A stretch of DNA of 64,000 bases from Marisediminicola antarctica (GTDB taxonomy: Bacteria; Actinomycetota; Actinomycetes; Actinomycetales; Microbacteriaceae). The first letter of the stretch is position 1. The number at the start of each line of letters is the position of its first letter. Position numbers and translations under genes: made by a program. Under the pieces are notes generated by a model. It was not told the DNA's origin, did not search any database, and saw only the letters and a program-made list of their open reading frames with translations. The stretch covers positions 434,001 through 498,000 of the forward strand of contig NZ_CP017146.1 in the NCBI RefSeq assembly GCF_009930795.1, written 5' to 3'. This document shows, one piece after another, positions 1 to 8,324 of the stretch.

Positions 1-1
1 C

Positions 2-679
2 CCAGCCGGGTTCACGTCGGAGGACGACAGCTGGATCGGCGTCACCGGCCGCGCCCGCGTGATCGCCTACGACACAGAGAAGCTCAGCGAGGACGAGATT
101 CCCGATGGCGTCGAAGAGCTGACCGACCCCAAGTGGAGCGGCCGGGTTGGCTTCCCGCCCGGAAACGCGAGCTTCCAGTCGTTCGTCACCGCGCTTCGCG
201 TGCTCGAGGGCGAAGAGGATGCCGAGGCGTGGGTCGAAGGCATCAGCAAGAATTCGCCCGTGCTCACCGAGAAGAACGGCGCGACCCTCGACCTGGTCAA
301 CAGCGGCCAGCTCGACCTCGCTCTCATCAACCACTACTACTGGTACGAGGATGCGGCCGAGGTCGGAGCCGACGGGATGCGGGCACAGCTCAAGTTCCTG
401 CCCGGCGACGCCGGCGGCATGGTCAACGTCACGGGCGCGGCGATCCTCGCCGGAGCCGAAGGCGACCCGGACGCACTCGCGTTCATCGAGTACCTCGTCT
501 CCGAGAAGGCGCAGCAGTTCTTCGTCGAGAACACCTACGAGTACCCGCTGCTCCCGGGCGTTGCCGCACCTGAGGGCCTCCCGGAACTGGAGAGCCTCGT
601 CAACCCCCAGCTCGACCTCAGCGACCTCGAATCCCTCGAAATCACTCAGGAGCTGCTCGCACAGTACGGTCTTCTTTAA
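2..679 (+). CDS. Ferric-iron ABC transporter substrate-binding protein, 5'-truncated
   Basis: C-terminal 225 residues of an extracytoplasmic iron-binding protein of the FbpA/FutA type; the gene starts before the window and the frame is open from base 2. It retains the family signature GVTGRARVIAYD followed by the domain-2 region, and the tyrosine pair in NHYYWYE (about residues 112-118 of the visible part), which in FbpA-type proteins ligates Fe(III) directly. The lipobox or signal peptide is outside the window. The fused permease and the ATPase follow on the same strand, so this is a binding-protein-dependent Fe(III) importer. The substrate is inferred from the Tyr-Tyr motif and the operon. 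Confidence 0.88.
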   Translation, partial: PAGFTSEDDSWIGVTGRARVIAYDTEKLSEDEIPDGVEELTDPKWSGRVGFPPGNASFQSFVTALRVLEGEEDAEAWVEGISKNSPVLTEKNGATLDLVNSGQLDLALINHYYWYEDAAEVGADGMRAQLKFLPGDAGGMVNVTGAAILAGAEGDPDALAFIEYLVSEKAQQFFVENTYEYPLLPGVAAPEGLPELESLVNPQLDLSDLESLEITQELLAQYGLL

Positions 680-783
680 GGAAGGTCGCGCTGCGCTGTC
701 ATTGAACCGGCCGCGCAGCACGACCACCCCCGGCACCGACGCGGCCCGCCGCGCCGCGTGCCCCACCCATCAGCAGGAGTCGG

Positions 784-2409
784 ATGCAACAGCGAGTCGA
801 TGAACGGGTCGCCGACCTCGGAGTCGAGTCGATCGCGGCCGCGTCGATCGCGGTCGAGCCGATTCGCGAGACGGTCGGGCGACGGCCGCCACGGATGCTG
901 CTGCTACTCGCCCTCGTCGCATGCGCCATCGCATCCATTCCGCTCGTCTACCTCCTCGTTCGAGTCGGATCGAGCGGACTCGAGGATGCCGTAACGGTGC
1001 TCGGGCGCCCCCGGGTGCCGCAGCTGCTGCTCAACACCGTGAGCCTCGCGGCAGCGGTCACCGCCACCTGCGTGCTGGTCGGAGTGCCGACCGCGTTCCT
1101 GCTCGCCCGCACCCGGCTGCGTTTGCGGGGGATGTGGACGGTGCTCGCCGCGCTCCCGCTCGCGGTTCCCTCCTACCTGGCCGCCTACGGCTGGCTCGCC
1201 GCGGTGCCGGGAATGCAGGGATTCGGGGCATCCTGGCTCGTGCTGACCCTCGTCTCGACCCCCTACGTGACCCTGCCGGTGATGGCGGCGCTGCGAGCGG
1301 GGACCACGGGACTCGACGACGTCGCCCGCACTCTCGGGCGTAGCGCCTGGCACGCCTTCTGGCTCGGCACGTGGCCGCAGATCCGGCCGGCGACACTCGC
1401 GGGAGCGCTGCTCGTGTGCCTCTACGTGCTCTCGGAGTTCGGTGCAGTCGCGCTCTTGCGCTTCCCCGTGTTGACCACGGCGATCCAGCAGGCGTACGGG
1501 GCGAGCTTCAACCGCAACTACGCGGCGATTCTCGCGACCGTGCTCGTGCTTCTCGCGATGATCATTGTGATCGCGGAGCAGACGGCGCGCGGTCGTGCCC
1601 GCCGCCGGTTCGGGGCCGTGACCGGCGTGGCTCGCCACCGCATCGTCAACCTCGGCCACTGGACCGTACCGTCGATCGCCCTGCTCTCCGTCGTTCCGGC
1701 TCTCGCGGTCGGGCTGCCGGTGGCGGTGCTCTTCGCGCGGCTGTTCGAGGCGGAGACGCTGCGGGCGCTCGATCCTGTCGAGCTTGGCCAGGCGATCCTC
1801 AATACGCTGGCGCTGTCGATCGGCGGCGCCGTGATCGCGGTGATCCTTGCGCTGCCGATCGGTGCGCTGGCAGCCAGGTACCGTGGCCGGCTCGTGCGCC
1901 TGATCGAGTCGCTCGGCTATCTCGCCCTCGGCCTGCCCGGCATCGTGGTGGGACTTTCGCTCGTGTTCTTCTCGCTCTCGGTGATGCCCGCGCTCTACCA
2001 GACCGGTTTCGTGCTCGCGTTCGCCTACGGGGTGCTGTTCATGCCCAAGGCGATCGGCGCGATCCGGAGTGCCACGGCCCAGGTGCCCACCTCGCTCGAG
2101 GATGTCTCCCGGACACTCGGTTACGGTCAGCTGCAGACCTGGTGGTTCGTCACCGCGCGGCTCGCCCGGCCGGGTATCTTCGCCGGGGCGCTGCTCGTCG
2201 CGGTCACAGCGATGAAGGAGCTGCCGGCGACGCTCCTCTTGCGCCCGACCGGAACGGATACCCTCGCGATCGAACTCTGGTCGCGCACCGACGTCTCCGC
2301 CTACGGTGCGGCTGCGCCCTACGCGGCCGCGCTCATTCTCGTGGCGGCAGTTCCCGCGTTCCTCCTCTCAGGAGCCGGCCGCGGACGAGTGGACGGGACA
2401 GCATCATGA
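784..2409 (+). CDS. Ferric-iron ABC transporter permease, fused two-domain
   Basis: Inner-membrane permease of 541 residues with two tandem BPD-type transmembrane domains (about residues 80-280 and 320-535), as in FbpB/ThiP-type proteins where one chain supplies both halves of the channel. Each half has the EAA-type loop that contacts the ATPase: LDDVARTLGRSAWHAFW near 180 and LEDVSRTLGYGQLQTWW near 440. An N-terminal cytoplasmic segment of about 35 residues precedes the first helix. The start follows AGCAGGAG at a normal spacing. The stop overlaps the ATPase start (ATGA), so translation is probably coupled. Confidence 0.9.
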   Translation: MQQRVDERVADLGVESIAAASIAVEPIRETVGRRPPRMLLLLALVACAIASIPLVYLLVRVGSSGLEDAVTVLGRPRVPQLLLNTVSLAAAVTATCVLVGVPTAFLLARTRLRLRGMWTVLAALPLAVPSYLAAYGWLAAVPGMQGFGASWLVLTLVSTPYVTLPVMAALRAGTTGLDDVARTLGRSAWHAFWLGTWPQIRPATLAGALLVCLYVLSEFGAVALLRFPVLTTAIQQAYGASFNRNYAAILATVLVLLAMIIVIAEQTARGRARRRFGAVTGVARHRIVNLGHWTVPSIALLSVVPALAVGLPVAVLFARLFEAETLRALDPVELGQAILNTLALSIGGAVIAVILALPIGALAARYRGRLVRLIESLGYLALGLPGIVVGLSLVFFSLSVMPALYQTGFVLAFAYGVLFMPKAIGAIRSATAQVPTSLEDVSRTLGYGQLQTWWFVTARLARPGIFAGALLVAVTAMKELPATLLLRPTGTDTLAIELWSRTDVSAYGAAAPYAAALILVAAVPAFLLSGAGRGRVDGTAS

Positions 2410-3842
2410 GTCGGCTTTCGATGCGCAACGTCGTCGTCGGTTACGGCGTGGAACCGGTGCTGCGCGGCATCTCCCTCGAAGTCCCGAATGGGTCGCTCGT
2501 GGCGATTGTGGGGCCGAGCGGATGCGGCAAGACCACGCTTCTGCGCACGATCGCGGGCCTCATCCGGGCACGGTCCGGCGAGGTGCGGTTGGGTCAGCGG
2601 ATGGTCACGACACACGGCATCCACCTGGCGCCGGAGAAGCGGAGGATCGGCTGGGTTCCGCAGGACGCGGCGCTCTTCCCGCACCTGACCGTTGCCGAGA
2701 ACATCGCCTTCGGCCTCGGCGGCGGACGTCGCGCGGCGCGCCGGGCGGCGGGCGAAGAACGGGTGCGCCACCTGCTCTCCATGGTCGGGCTCTCGGCGCT
2801 CGCCGATCGGTCGCCGGCGCAGCTGTCCGGAGGCCAGGCGCAGCGCGTGGCGCTCGCTCGAGCTCTCGCGTCGGGGCCAGAGGTCGTGCTGATGGACGAG
2901 CCGTTCGGTGCGCTGGACCCTCTTCTTCGTGGCGAGCTGCGCACCGAGGTGCGGGCACTGCTCGCCGCCGAGGGGATGACCGGCATTCTCGTCACACACG
3001 ACCAGGCCGAGGCACTCTCGATCGCGGACTATGTCGCGGTGATGCGTGATGGCGAAATTCTGCAGTTCGGAACTCCGCCCGAGATATACGATCGGCCCGC
3101 GACACCGTGGGTCGCGACGTTCGTCGGGGAATCGGTGTTCCTGCCCGGCCTGTGGCGTTCGGGCTCGGTTGTCGGTGCACTCGGGTCGTTGGAGGCGGAG
3201 TGGATGCCGGCGGCCGGCACCCGCGGGAATCCTGCGAACGGTGCTTCCTCGCGTCTAACCCTGGACGAGGGGGCGGATCTGGACGAGGGTGCGGTCGCGC
3301 GGGGCGCGCTCGCGTACGACGAGAGCGGAGTGCGGCACGACAGGCAACTCCGGAGCGAGATTCGCCGCTCTGGGGAGACGGCCCCGATGATCGTGTTCCC
3401 CGCGGGTGCGGCGGCAGCTGCGGAGGATGTTGGCCCTGGTGCGGCTGGTGCTGGTGCTTGTGCTGGTGCTGGTGGGGCTACCCGTGGAGCGGCGGGTGTT
3501 GGAGAGACAGCCTCGAACCGCGCTGTCGCACCGACGCGACCGGGCACTCCGACGCGTGCGGGCGCACCTGCGGGACCGGTCGACGACACCCCAGTCACTG
3601 TGCTCGTTCGTCCGGAACAGCTCGAGCTGACGTCGATCGATGGATCGGTGCTTGCCCAAGGACTTCGTGCGACCGTCACGGCGGTGACCTACACAGGCCA
3701 CGACGCGCTGCTCGAGCTCTCGCTTCAGAGCGGAACGAGCTGCATGGCTCGGGTGGCGGCCTCGGGCCTTCTCCCGGTCGGTGCCGAGGTCACGGTCGAG
3801 GTGCGTGGTCGAGTACTGGCATATCCGCGCGCTGGCGACTGA
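2406..3842 (+). CDS. Ferric-iron ABC transporter ATP-binding protein with long linker insertion
   Basis: ATPase subunit of the iron importer, 478 residues, starting at the ATG that overlaps the permease stop. Walker A GPSGCGKTT lies near residue 38, the signature LSGGQAQRVALARAL near 140, and Walker B VLMDEPFGALDP near 162. The C-terminal TOBE-type domain is split: after the FVGESVFLPG strand there is an insertion of roughly 130 residues rich in Ala, Gly, Pro and Thr before VTVLVRPEQLEL resumes. FbpC-type proteins are usually about 350 residues, so the insertion accounts for the extra length. It includes GGTGCT-like hexanucleotide runs. The catalytic domain looks intact. Confidence 0.9.
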   Translation: MSRLSMRNVVVGYGVEPVLRGISLEVPNGSLVAIVGPSGCGKTTLLRTIAGLIRARSGEVRLGQRMVTTHGIHLAPEKRRIGWVPQDAALFPHLTVAENIAFGLGGGRRAARRAAGEERVRHLLSMVGLSALADRSPAQLSGGQAQRVALARALASGPEVVLMDEPFGALDPLLRGELRTEVRALLAAEGMTGILVTHDQAEALSIADYVAVMRDGEILQFGTPPEIYDRPATPWVATFVGESVFLPGLWRSGSVVGALGSLEAEWMPAAGTRGNPANGASSRLTLDEGADLDEGAVARGALAYDESGVRHDRQLRSEIRRSGETAPMIVFPAGAAAAAEDVGPGAAGAGACAGAGGATRGAAGVGETASNRAVAPTRPGTPTRAGAPAGPVDDTPVTVLVRPEQLELTSIDGSVLAQGLRATVTAVTYTGHDALLELSLQSGTSCMARVAASGLLPVGAEVTVEVRGRVLAYPRAGD

Positions 3843-4248
3843 TCGGGCTTCGCACTGATCGGGGTTCGCCCTGTGCTTGCTGCGCTGTCCGCGCTGCCTG
3901 AGCTGACTAAGCGCGGTTCAGTGCGTGTGCAGGAGCTGATGCTGCAACGGCCGTGCGGCAGCAAGTTCGACGCGTAGGTGAGGGCGTCAACCGCGTCATC
4001 CCGGACGGAGATCGCTCGAAAACGGACACTGAAGCGGCGCTTAGCTCCGCCGTCCGTGATCGCCGGTGTGGGATGTGCGTGAAGTCCGGTCCGCGGGCCG
4101 TCGATCCACCCTGACGCTGCTCCTAGGGGGTGCGCGAGCAATCGAGGCCAAGCCGGCTGGCACTTCGGTATTCACGTTGATCCTTTCGTCGGGTAATTCG
4201 GTCGCGTACTTTCTGTTCTCGTCCGGTTGACCTCGCCGCAGGTTGCGG
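3843..4248. other. Gene-free interval
   Basis: About 400 bases between the iron ATPase and the convergent DUF222 gene. A short imperfect repeat (TGATCGGGCTTCGC / TGATCGGGGTTCGC) lies at its left edge. I see no coding sequence with convincing family features, no clear terminator with a T-run and no RNA gene. Confidence 0.5.
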
Positions 4249-6174
4249 TCAGCTGGCTTTTTTTCTGGTGATGGTGGTGATGGTGGGTGTTTTGCTGGGG
4301 AGTGGGATGAGGGTTTGGGTGGGGTCGATGGTTGTGGGTGGTTGGAGCCAGTAGTTGTTGTTGGTGTTGGTGATTTCCCAGTGGTTGTCGTGGAGGAGGA
4401 GGTGGTGTCTGCGGCAGAGGAGGATTCCGTTGTCGATGTTGGTGGGTCCGTTGTCTCTGTCCCAGTGTTTGATGTGGTGGGCTTCGCACCAGGAGGGGGG
4501 TCGGTCGCAGGAGGGGAACATGCAGCCTCCGTCGCGGGTGGCGAGGGCGATGCGTTGGCGGGCGGTGAAGTGGCGTTTGGTGTGGCCGACGTTGAGGCAT
4601 TGGCCGTCGTCGTCGAATAGGACGGGGATGTGTCCGGTGTCGCAGAGGTTGCGCTGGATGGTCTCGATTGAGATCGGGTCGAGGGTTCCCTCGATCCATC
4701 CGTGGTCGGCGCTGATCCCGGGCAGCAGCGGCAGCGGGGGTGGCGGGGGTGGCTGGGGTGGGAGTGGTTGCAGGGATTGAGATGGCTGTGGCGTGAGGGC
4801 CGGCGATGCCGGGAGCGCGAGCGGGTCGACGTCTGGGGTGCGGTCGCCGGGGACGCTCGCGGTGCTGGTGCTGGTGCTGGTGCTGGTGCTGGTGCTGGCA
4901 TTGGTGCCGGTTTCGGTCGCCACTCCGGTGCCGGTGCCGGTGCTGGTGCTGGTCGGCGTGCTGACGCGGGTGGCGGCGATGAAGCCGGTGCCGGTGCTCG
5001 CGTCGGTGCTTGTGCCAGTGGTGGGTGTGGTGTTGGTGGTGAGGTCTTTTTTGGTGATGATGAGTCGGACGGCGGGGCGGCGGGAGCCGAACATGGTGCC
5101 GGGGTCGGCGTCGGTGGCGATGCGGATCATGCCGATCAGGGCGTCGGCGAGGATCTGCTCGTCGGTGCGGGGGTCCTCGACCAGTTTCTGGGCTTTGGCT
5201 TTCTCTTCCGGATCGATGAATCGGGGTCCGCCGCGTCGCGGGGAGAGGATCGTGGACAGGGCCGAGTCGAGCAGGGCGCCGTCTTCGGGGTGCAGGTGCC
5301 AGATGCCGTGGTGCATGCCGTCAGCGGTGCGCCATTTGCGCACCGCGCGCAGGTCGTACTGCTCCTTCTCCCGCCGGCGGATGCCGTCGCTGTCGAGCTC
5401 GTCCCGCAACCGCCGGGCGAGGCGTTGCACCTCGTCCGCACCCAGCACCCGACCGGCGCCGGCACTACCGGGGTTACCGGGGTTACCGGGGTTACCGGGG
5501 TTGCTGGGGTTGCTGGGGTTGCTGGGGTTGATGGCGGTGATGAGGTGTTCCGCGGCGGCGGTGAGCTGCTCGGCGGTGACGGCGTCATCGATCCCGCCCA
5601 ACCCGCGCCGGATTGCTTCGGCTCCATCGAGGGAGAGGAGCCCGGCGGCGACCGCCCGCGCGATTGGCGCCTGCCATACCGGCATCCCGACCGGGAAGCG
5701 CGGATCCACAGTCCAGGCCGGGTCGGTGGCTGGCCCCGGGCTGGCCGGGGAGCCCGGATCGGACACCGGCGCACCAGCGGTCGGCGCACCAGCGGTGGGC
5801 GTGCCGCCGGTGGCGGTGGGATCGGCGGCGGCGAGGGCTTCGGCGGCTTCGGTCTCGGCGAGCAGGGTGCCGATCTGGACCAGTTTCGCGGCCTCGGCCC
5901 TGGTGCTGCCGGAGATCGATTGGATCAACGCCTCCGCGCTGACGAACCCGGCACTGATCGCCAGCCCGGCATGGCCCAGGGCCCGGTCGGAGTGCTTCGC
6001 GATCGCCGCCGCGATCCACGCCGCGTAGGTGTCCACCGCTCGACGCAGCGCGCTGACCGAGCGTTGCGCGGCGAACAGGGACGCATCATCCAGGGCCGTG
6101 AACTCCCCCGCGCACGCCCCGAGGCCGGCGACGGTGTCGGCCGTGTCGCGGAGGGTGTTCGGGAGCTGTTCCAT
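4249..6174 (-). CDS. DUF222 / HNH endonuclease domain protein (13E12-type)
   Basis: A 641-residue protein of the actinobacterial DUF222-HNH family. The N-terminal helical DUF222 part (about residues 1-400) is followed by a low-complexity linker and a C-terminal HNH nuclease motif, with CMFPSCDRPP, CEAHHIKHW, NGILLCRRHH and HLLLHDNHWEI in order, so the metal-binding His and Cys residues are present. The ATG at 6174 was chosen because the frame upstream runs through tandem-repeat DNA. The gene holds in-frame repeats: NPS/NPG units from a 9-base repeat and a run of Ser-Thr from GGTGCT units on the other strand. Members of this family are often multicopy; their biological role is unknown. The last 450 bases are noticeably lower in GC than the neighbours. 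Confidence 0.85.
   Translation of the reverse strand: MEQLPNTLRDTADTVAGLGACAGEFTALDDASLFAAQRSVSALRRAVDTYAAWIAAAIAKHSDRALGHAGLAISAGFVSAEALIQSISGSTRAEAAKLVQIGTLLAETEAAEALAAADPTATGGTPTAGAPTAGAPVSDPGSPASPGPATDPAWTVDPRFPVGMPVWQAPIARAVAAGLLSLDGAEAIRRGLGGIDDAVTAEQLTAAAEHLITAINPSNPSNPSNPGNPGNPGNPGSAGAGRVLGADEVQRLARRLRDELDSDGIRRREKEQYDLRAVRKWRTADGMHHGIWHLHPEDGALLDSALSTILSPRRGGPRFIDPEEKAKAQKLVEDPRTDEQILADALIGMIRIATDADPGTMFGSRRPAVRLIITKKDLTTNTTPTTGTSTDASTGTGFIAATRVSTPTSTSTGTGTGVATETGTNASTSTSTSTSTSTASVPGDRTPDVDPLALPASPALTPQPSQSLQPLPPQPPPPPPLPLLPGISADHGWIEGTLDPISIETIQRNLCDTGHIPVLFDDDGQCLNVGHTKRHFTARQRIALATRDGGCMFPSCDRPPSWCEAHHIKHWDRDNGPTNIDNGILLCRRHHLLLHDNHWEITNTNNNYWLQPPTTIDPTQTLIPLPSKTPTITTITRKKAS
4861..4896. 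repeat. GGTGCT hexanucleotide tandem repeat, 6 copies
   Basis: Six perfect copies of GGTGCT inside the DUF222-HNH gene, in its Ser/Thr-rich linker. The unit is a multiple of three, so copy-number change would alter linker length without a frameshift. Shorter related runs follow to about 5010. Confidence 0.9.
5467..5529. repeat. 9-base tandem repeat, 7 copies
   Basis: Four copies of ACCGGGGTT followed by three of GCTGGGGTT. On the minus strand they encode an Asn-Pro-Gly / Asn-Pro-Ser repeat within the DUF222-HNH protein. In frame. Confidence 0.9.
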
Positions 6175-6250
6175 GCCACAATTCTCCCACTTCGAACACA
6201 CTTTCGAAGGAGGAAATGGCTGATGGGGATAAGAATCTTCCCACAAGGGC

Positions 6251-6335
6251 TGTGCAGGAGAGGACCCTGTGCAGGAGAAGACCCTGCGCAGGAGAAGACC
6301 CTGTGCAGGAGAAGACCCTGTGCAGGAGAAGACCG
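6251..6335. repeat. 17-base tandem repeat, 5 copies
   Basis: Five head-to-tail copies of a 17-base unit TGTGCAGGAGAAGACCC with one or two substitutions per copy, directly upstream of the DUF222-HNH start. No spacers separate the copies, so it is not a CRISPR array. Confidence 0.9.
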
Positions 6336-6362
6336 GGTCACGACGAGCGGCCAAGAAGACGC

Positions 6363-6454
6363 GACCGCGGCGAGCTGGCTGTGAGGATCGGCAGCAAGGG
6401 GCTGACCGCGATGAGCTGACCGCGGCGAGCCGGCTGTGAGGACCGGTAGCAAGG
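6363..6454. repeat. 37-base direct repeat, 2 copies
   Basis: Copies at 6363-6399 and 6418-6454 begin GACCGCGGCGAGC and differ at three positions. They lie between the 17-base array and the 14-base array. Confidence 0.85.
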
Positions 6455-6456
6455 AG

Positions 6457-6539
6457 CAGGCCGCAAGCAGCAGGCCGCAAGCAGACGGCCGCAAGCAGAC
6501 GACCGCGAGGGGCAGGCCGCGAGGAGCGACCGCGAGCAG
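6457..6539. repeat. 14-base tandem repeat, 6 degenerate copies
   Basis: Six consecutive units related to CAGGCCGCAAGCAG; the first three are nearly identical, the last three diverge and the sixth is one base shorter. The array ends just before the stop of the holin-like gene. Confidence 0.85.
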
Positions 6540-6575
6540 CCGCACGAGCAGCCGGCCGTGGAGCCGCCGCGGCGT

Positions 6576-6983
6576 CTAGCGGCGCAACTCGTCACGCCCG
6601 ACGATGGGGCGCACGATGATGCCGATGATCCAACTGATCAGGGCCAGTACGAGCGCACCGAGCACGCCCCACCAGAATCCATCGACTTCGAGGCCGAAGC
6701 CGATCAGCGAACTGATCCACTCGACGAGCAGGAGTAGGAGTCCGTTCACAATCAGCGCGATGAGACCCAGCGTGAGGATGTAGAGAGGGAATGCGACGAT
6801 GCGAACAAAATTACCGATCACGCTATTCACGATTCCGAAGACCAGGGCGACCATCAAAAACGTGAGCACGCTCGCGGTGGTGTCGCCCGGCTCGTAGGCG
6901 ACGACCCTCACGCCGGCCACGATGAGTGTGGTGAGCCAGAGGGCGATCGCGTTGATGACGAGCCTGACCAGGAATCTTCTCAT
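6576..6983 (-). CDS. Small four-helix membrane protein, phage-holin-like (YvlD type)
   Basis: A 135-residue protein with four predicted transmembrane stretches (about residues 5-25, 38-58, 62-86 and 102-125) and short charged ends, starting MRRFLVRLVINAIALWLT. The pattern, the length and the GIVNSVIGNFVRIVAFPLYI stretch match the conserved bacterial membrane family named after mycobacteriophage-type holins (Phage_holin_4_2/YvlD). In bacterial chromosomes this family is widespread and is not evidence of a prophage; no lysis genes are nearby. Function unknown. Confidence 0.8.
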   Translation of the reverse strand: MRRFLVRLVINAIALWLTTLIVAGVRVVAYEPGDTTASVLTFLMVALVFGIVNSVIGNFVRIVAFPLYILTLGLIALIVNGLLLLLVEWISSLIGFGLEVDGFWWGVLGALVLALISWIIGIIVRPIVGRDELRR

Positions 6984-7122
6984 CTAGCAATGATGCCCGT
7001 GCTCTGGCACCGGTGCAAAAGAGCCGCGCGGGGGTGAGCGCGCAATGCGGCCCCGCAGCGAGCACGCAAAGCCGCCCCGTGGCGTCCACAGCGATGGCGA
7101 AGAACCGCACAGGCGCCCACCC

Positions 7123-7134
7123 TAGAATCGGACG
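7123..7134 (+). promoter_or_regulatory. Leaderless -10 box for the aminotransferase
   Basis: TAGAAT at 7123-7128, six bases before the GTG at 7135. No Shine-Dalgarno is visible. The spacing implies that transcription begins at or next to the start codon. Confidence 0.6.
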
Positions 7135-8247
7135 GTGATCTCCCGTGACCGCGACCAGCCCCCGGTTCAACTGCGGCCGGAGATCGTCGCCCTGGCCGCC
7201 TACCGACAGGGCAAACCGGCGCCCGACGAGGCCTTCAAGCTCTCATCGAACGAGAACCCGTTCGAGCCGATCGACGCGATCCTCGAGGCGATCGCCGAAT
7301 CGTCCATCAATCGGTATCCGGATGGCAGCGCGAGCGCCGTGCGCGCCCGCATCGCGCAGCGCCACGGCGTCGATATCGAGTCGGTGCACGTCGGGGCCGG
7401 GTCCGTTGCGATTCTGGCCCAGCTGATCCAGGCCGCCGCAGGATCCGGCGACGAGGTCGTCTACGCCTGGCGCTCCTTCGAGGCCTATCCCGGTCTCGTC
7501 ACGGTGGCGGGTGCGACGAGCGTGACAGTGCCGATCGACGAGTCCGACGGCAGCCACGACCTCGCCGCGATGGCCGCGGCGGTGACTGGGCGCACCCGCC
7601 TGATCCTCGTCTGCTCCCCCAACAACCCCACCGGCGCTGCGGTGTCGGCGGATGCGTTCGCGGACTTCATGGGGACCGTGCCGCGCAACGTGCTCGTCGT
7701 GCTCGACGAGGCGTACGCGGAATTCGTGACCGACCCCACTGCGGTATCGGGCATCGGCCTCCTCGACGATTACCCGAACCTCGTCGTGCTCCGCACCTTC
7801 TCCAAGGCGTATGGACTTGCCGGGCTGAGGTTCGGCTACGCCATCGGCCCGGCCTACGTGCTTGACGCCGCACGCACCGCGGCGATCCCGCTCTCGGTGA
7901 TCGAGCCCGCGCAGAGGGCGGCGATCGCCGCCCTCGACAACGAGGAGTTCCTGCTCGAGCGGGTCGCGCGCATCTCGGCGCTGCGCGACGAGGTCTGGCG
8001 GGCCCTCCTCGAGCAGGGCTGGAGCATCCCGCATCCGCAGGGCAACTTCGTCTGGTTCGCGACCGGCGAGCACACCGCCGCCGCCGCCGAAATCTTCCTC
8101 AAGCACGGGATCGTCGTCCGCGCACTTGGCAGCGACGGGCTGCGGGTATCGATCGGAGAGGCCGAATCTGTGGGCAAACTCCTAGCCGCGGCCGAAGAGG
8201 TTGTGCAGAACCTACCAACGGCGCATGCCCGGACCGGGCTAGATTAG
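7135..8247 (+). CDS. Aminotransferase, histidinol-phosphate/aromatic type (HisC/Pat family)
   Basis: PLP-dependent class I/II aminotransferase of 370 residues. It has FKLSSNENPFEP near residue 33, the NNPTGAAVS loop near 163, DEAYAEF near 192 and RTFSKAYGLAGLRFGY with the PLP lysine near 224. In this family HisC converts imidazole-acetol phosphate to histidinol phosphate, while close relatives (Pat) transaminate aromatic amino acids. No his genes are nearby. The gene sits immediately before the 2-oxo-acid dehydrogenase E1 genes, which fits an enzyme that produces or uses 2-oxo acids, but substrate specificity cannot be decided from sequence alone. GTG start, leaderless. Confidence 0.82.
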   Translation: MISRDRDQPPVQLRPEIVALAAYRQGKPAPDEAFKLSSNENPFEPIDAILEAIAESSINRYPDGSASAVRARIAQRHGVDIESVHVGAGSVAILAQLIQAAAGSGDEVVYAWRSFEAYPGLVTVAGATSVTVPIDESDGSHDLAAMAAAVTGRTRLILVCSPNNPTGAAVSADAFADFMGTVPRNVLVVLDEAYAEFVTDPTAVSGIGLLDDYPNLVVLRTFSKAYGLAGLRFGYAIGPAYVLDAARTAAIPLSVIEPAQRAAIAALDNEEFLLERVARISALRDEVWRALLEQGWSIPHPQGNFVWFATGEHTAAAAEIFLKHGIVVRALGSDGLRVSIGEAESVGKLLAAAEEVVQNLPTAHARTGLD

Positions 8248-8324
8248 AACCTTGACGTCGGTCCTCCCGACGACCGGACTCCACTGCGCACAGCCCAGGG
8301 AACTAATAGGACTGCGAGGTCACC

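Noticed and set aside
1371-2405. Upstream extension of the iron ATPase frame
   Set aside because: It runs out of frame through the permease gene; the ATG at 2406 overlapping the permease stop is the natural start.
3725-4141. Minus-strand 138-codon frame in the gap after the iron ATPase
   Set aside because: Overlaps the ATPase end, has no motif and no ribosome site; shadow frame.
4702-6384. Plus-strand open frame of 560 codons, Gly/Ala/Val rich
   Set aside because: Antisense to the DUF222-HNH gene, whose HNH motif and DUF222 region are clear; the plus frame only reflects repeat composition.
6251-6539. Possible CRISPR array
   Set aside because: Repeats are head-to-tail with no spacers and differ in unit length; no cas genes in the window.
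6576-6983. Prophage holin
   Set aside because: The family name is misleading; no phage genes are nearby, and such proteins are common in bacterial chromosomes.
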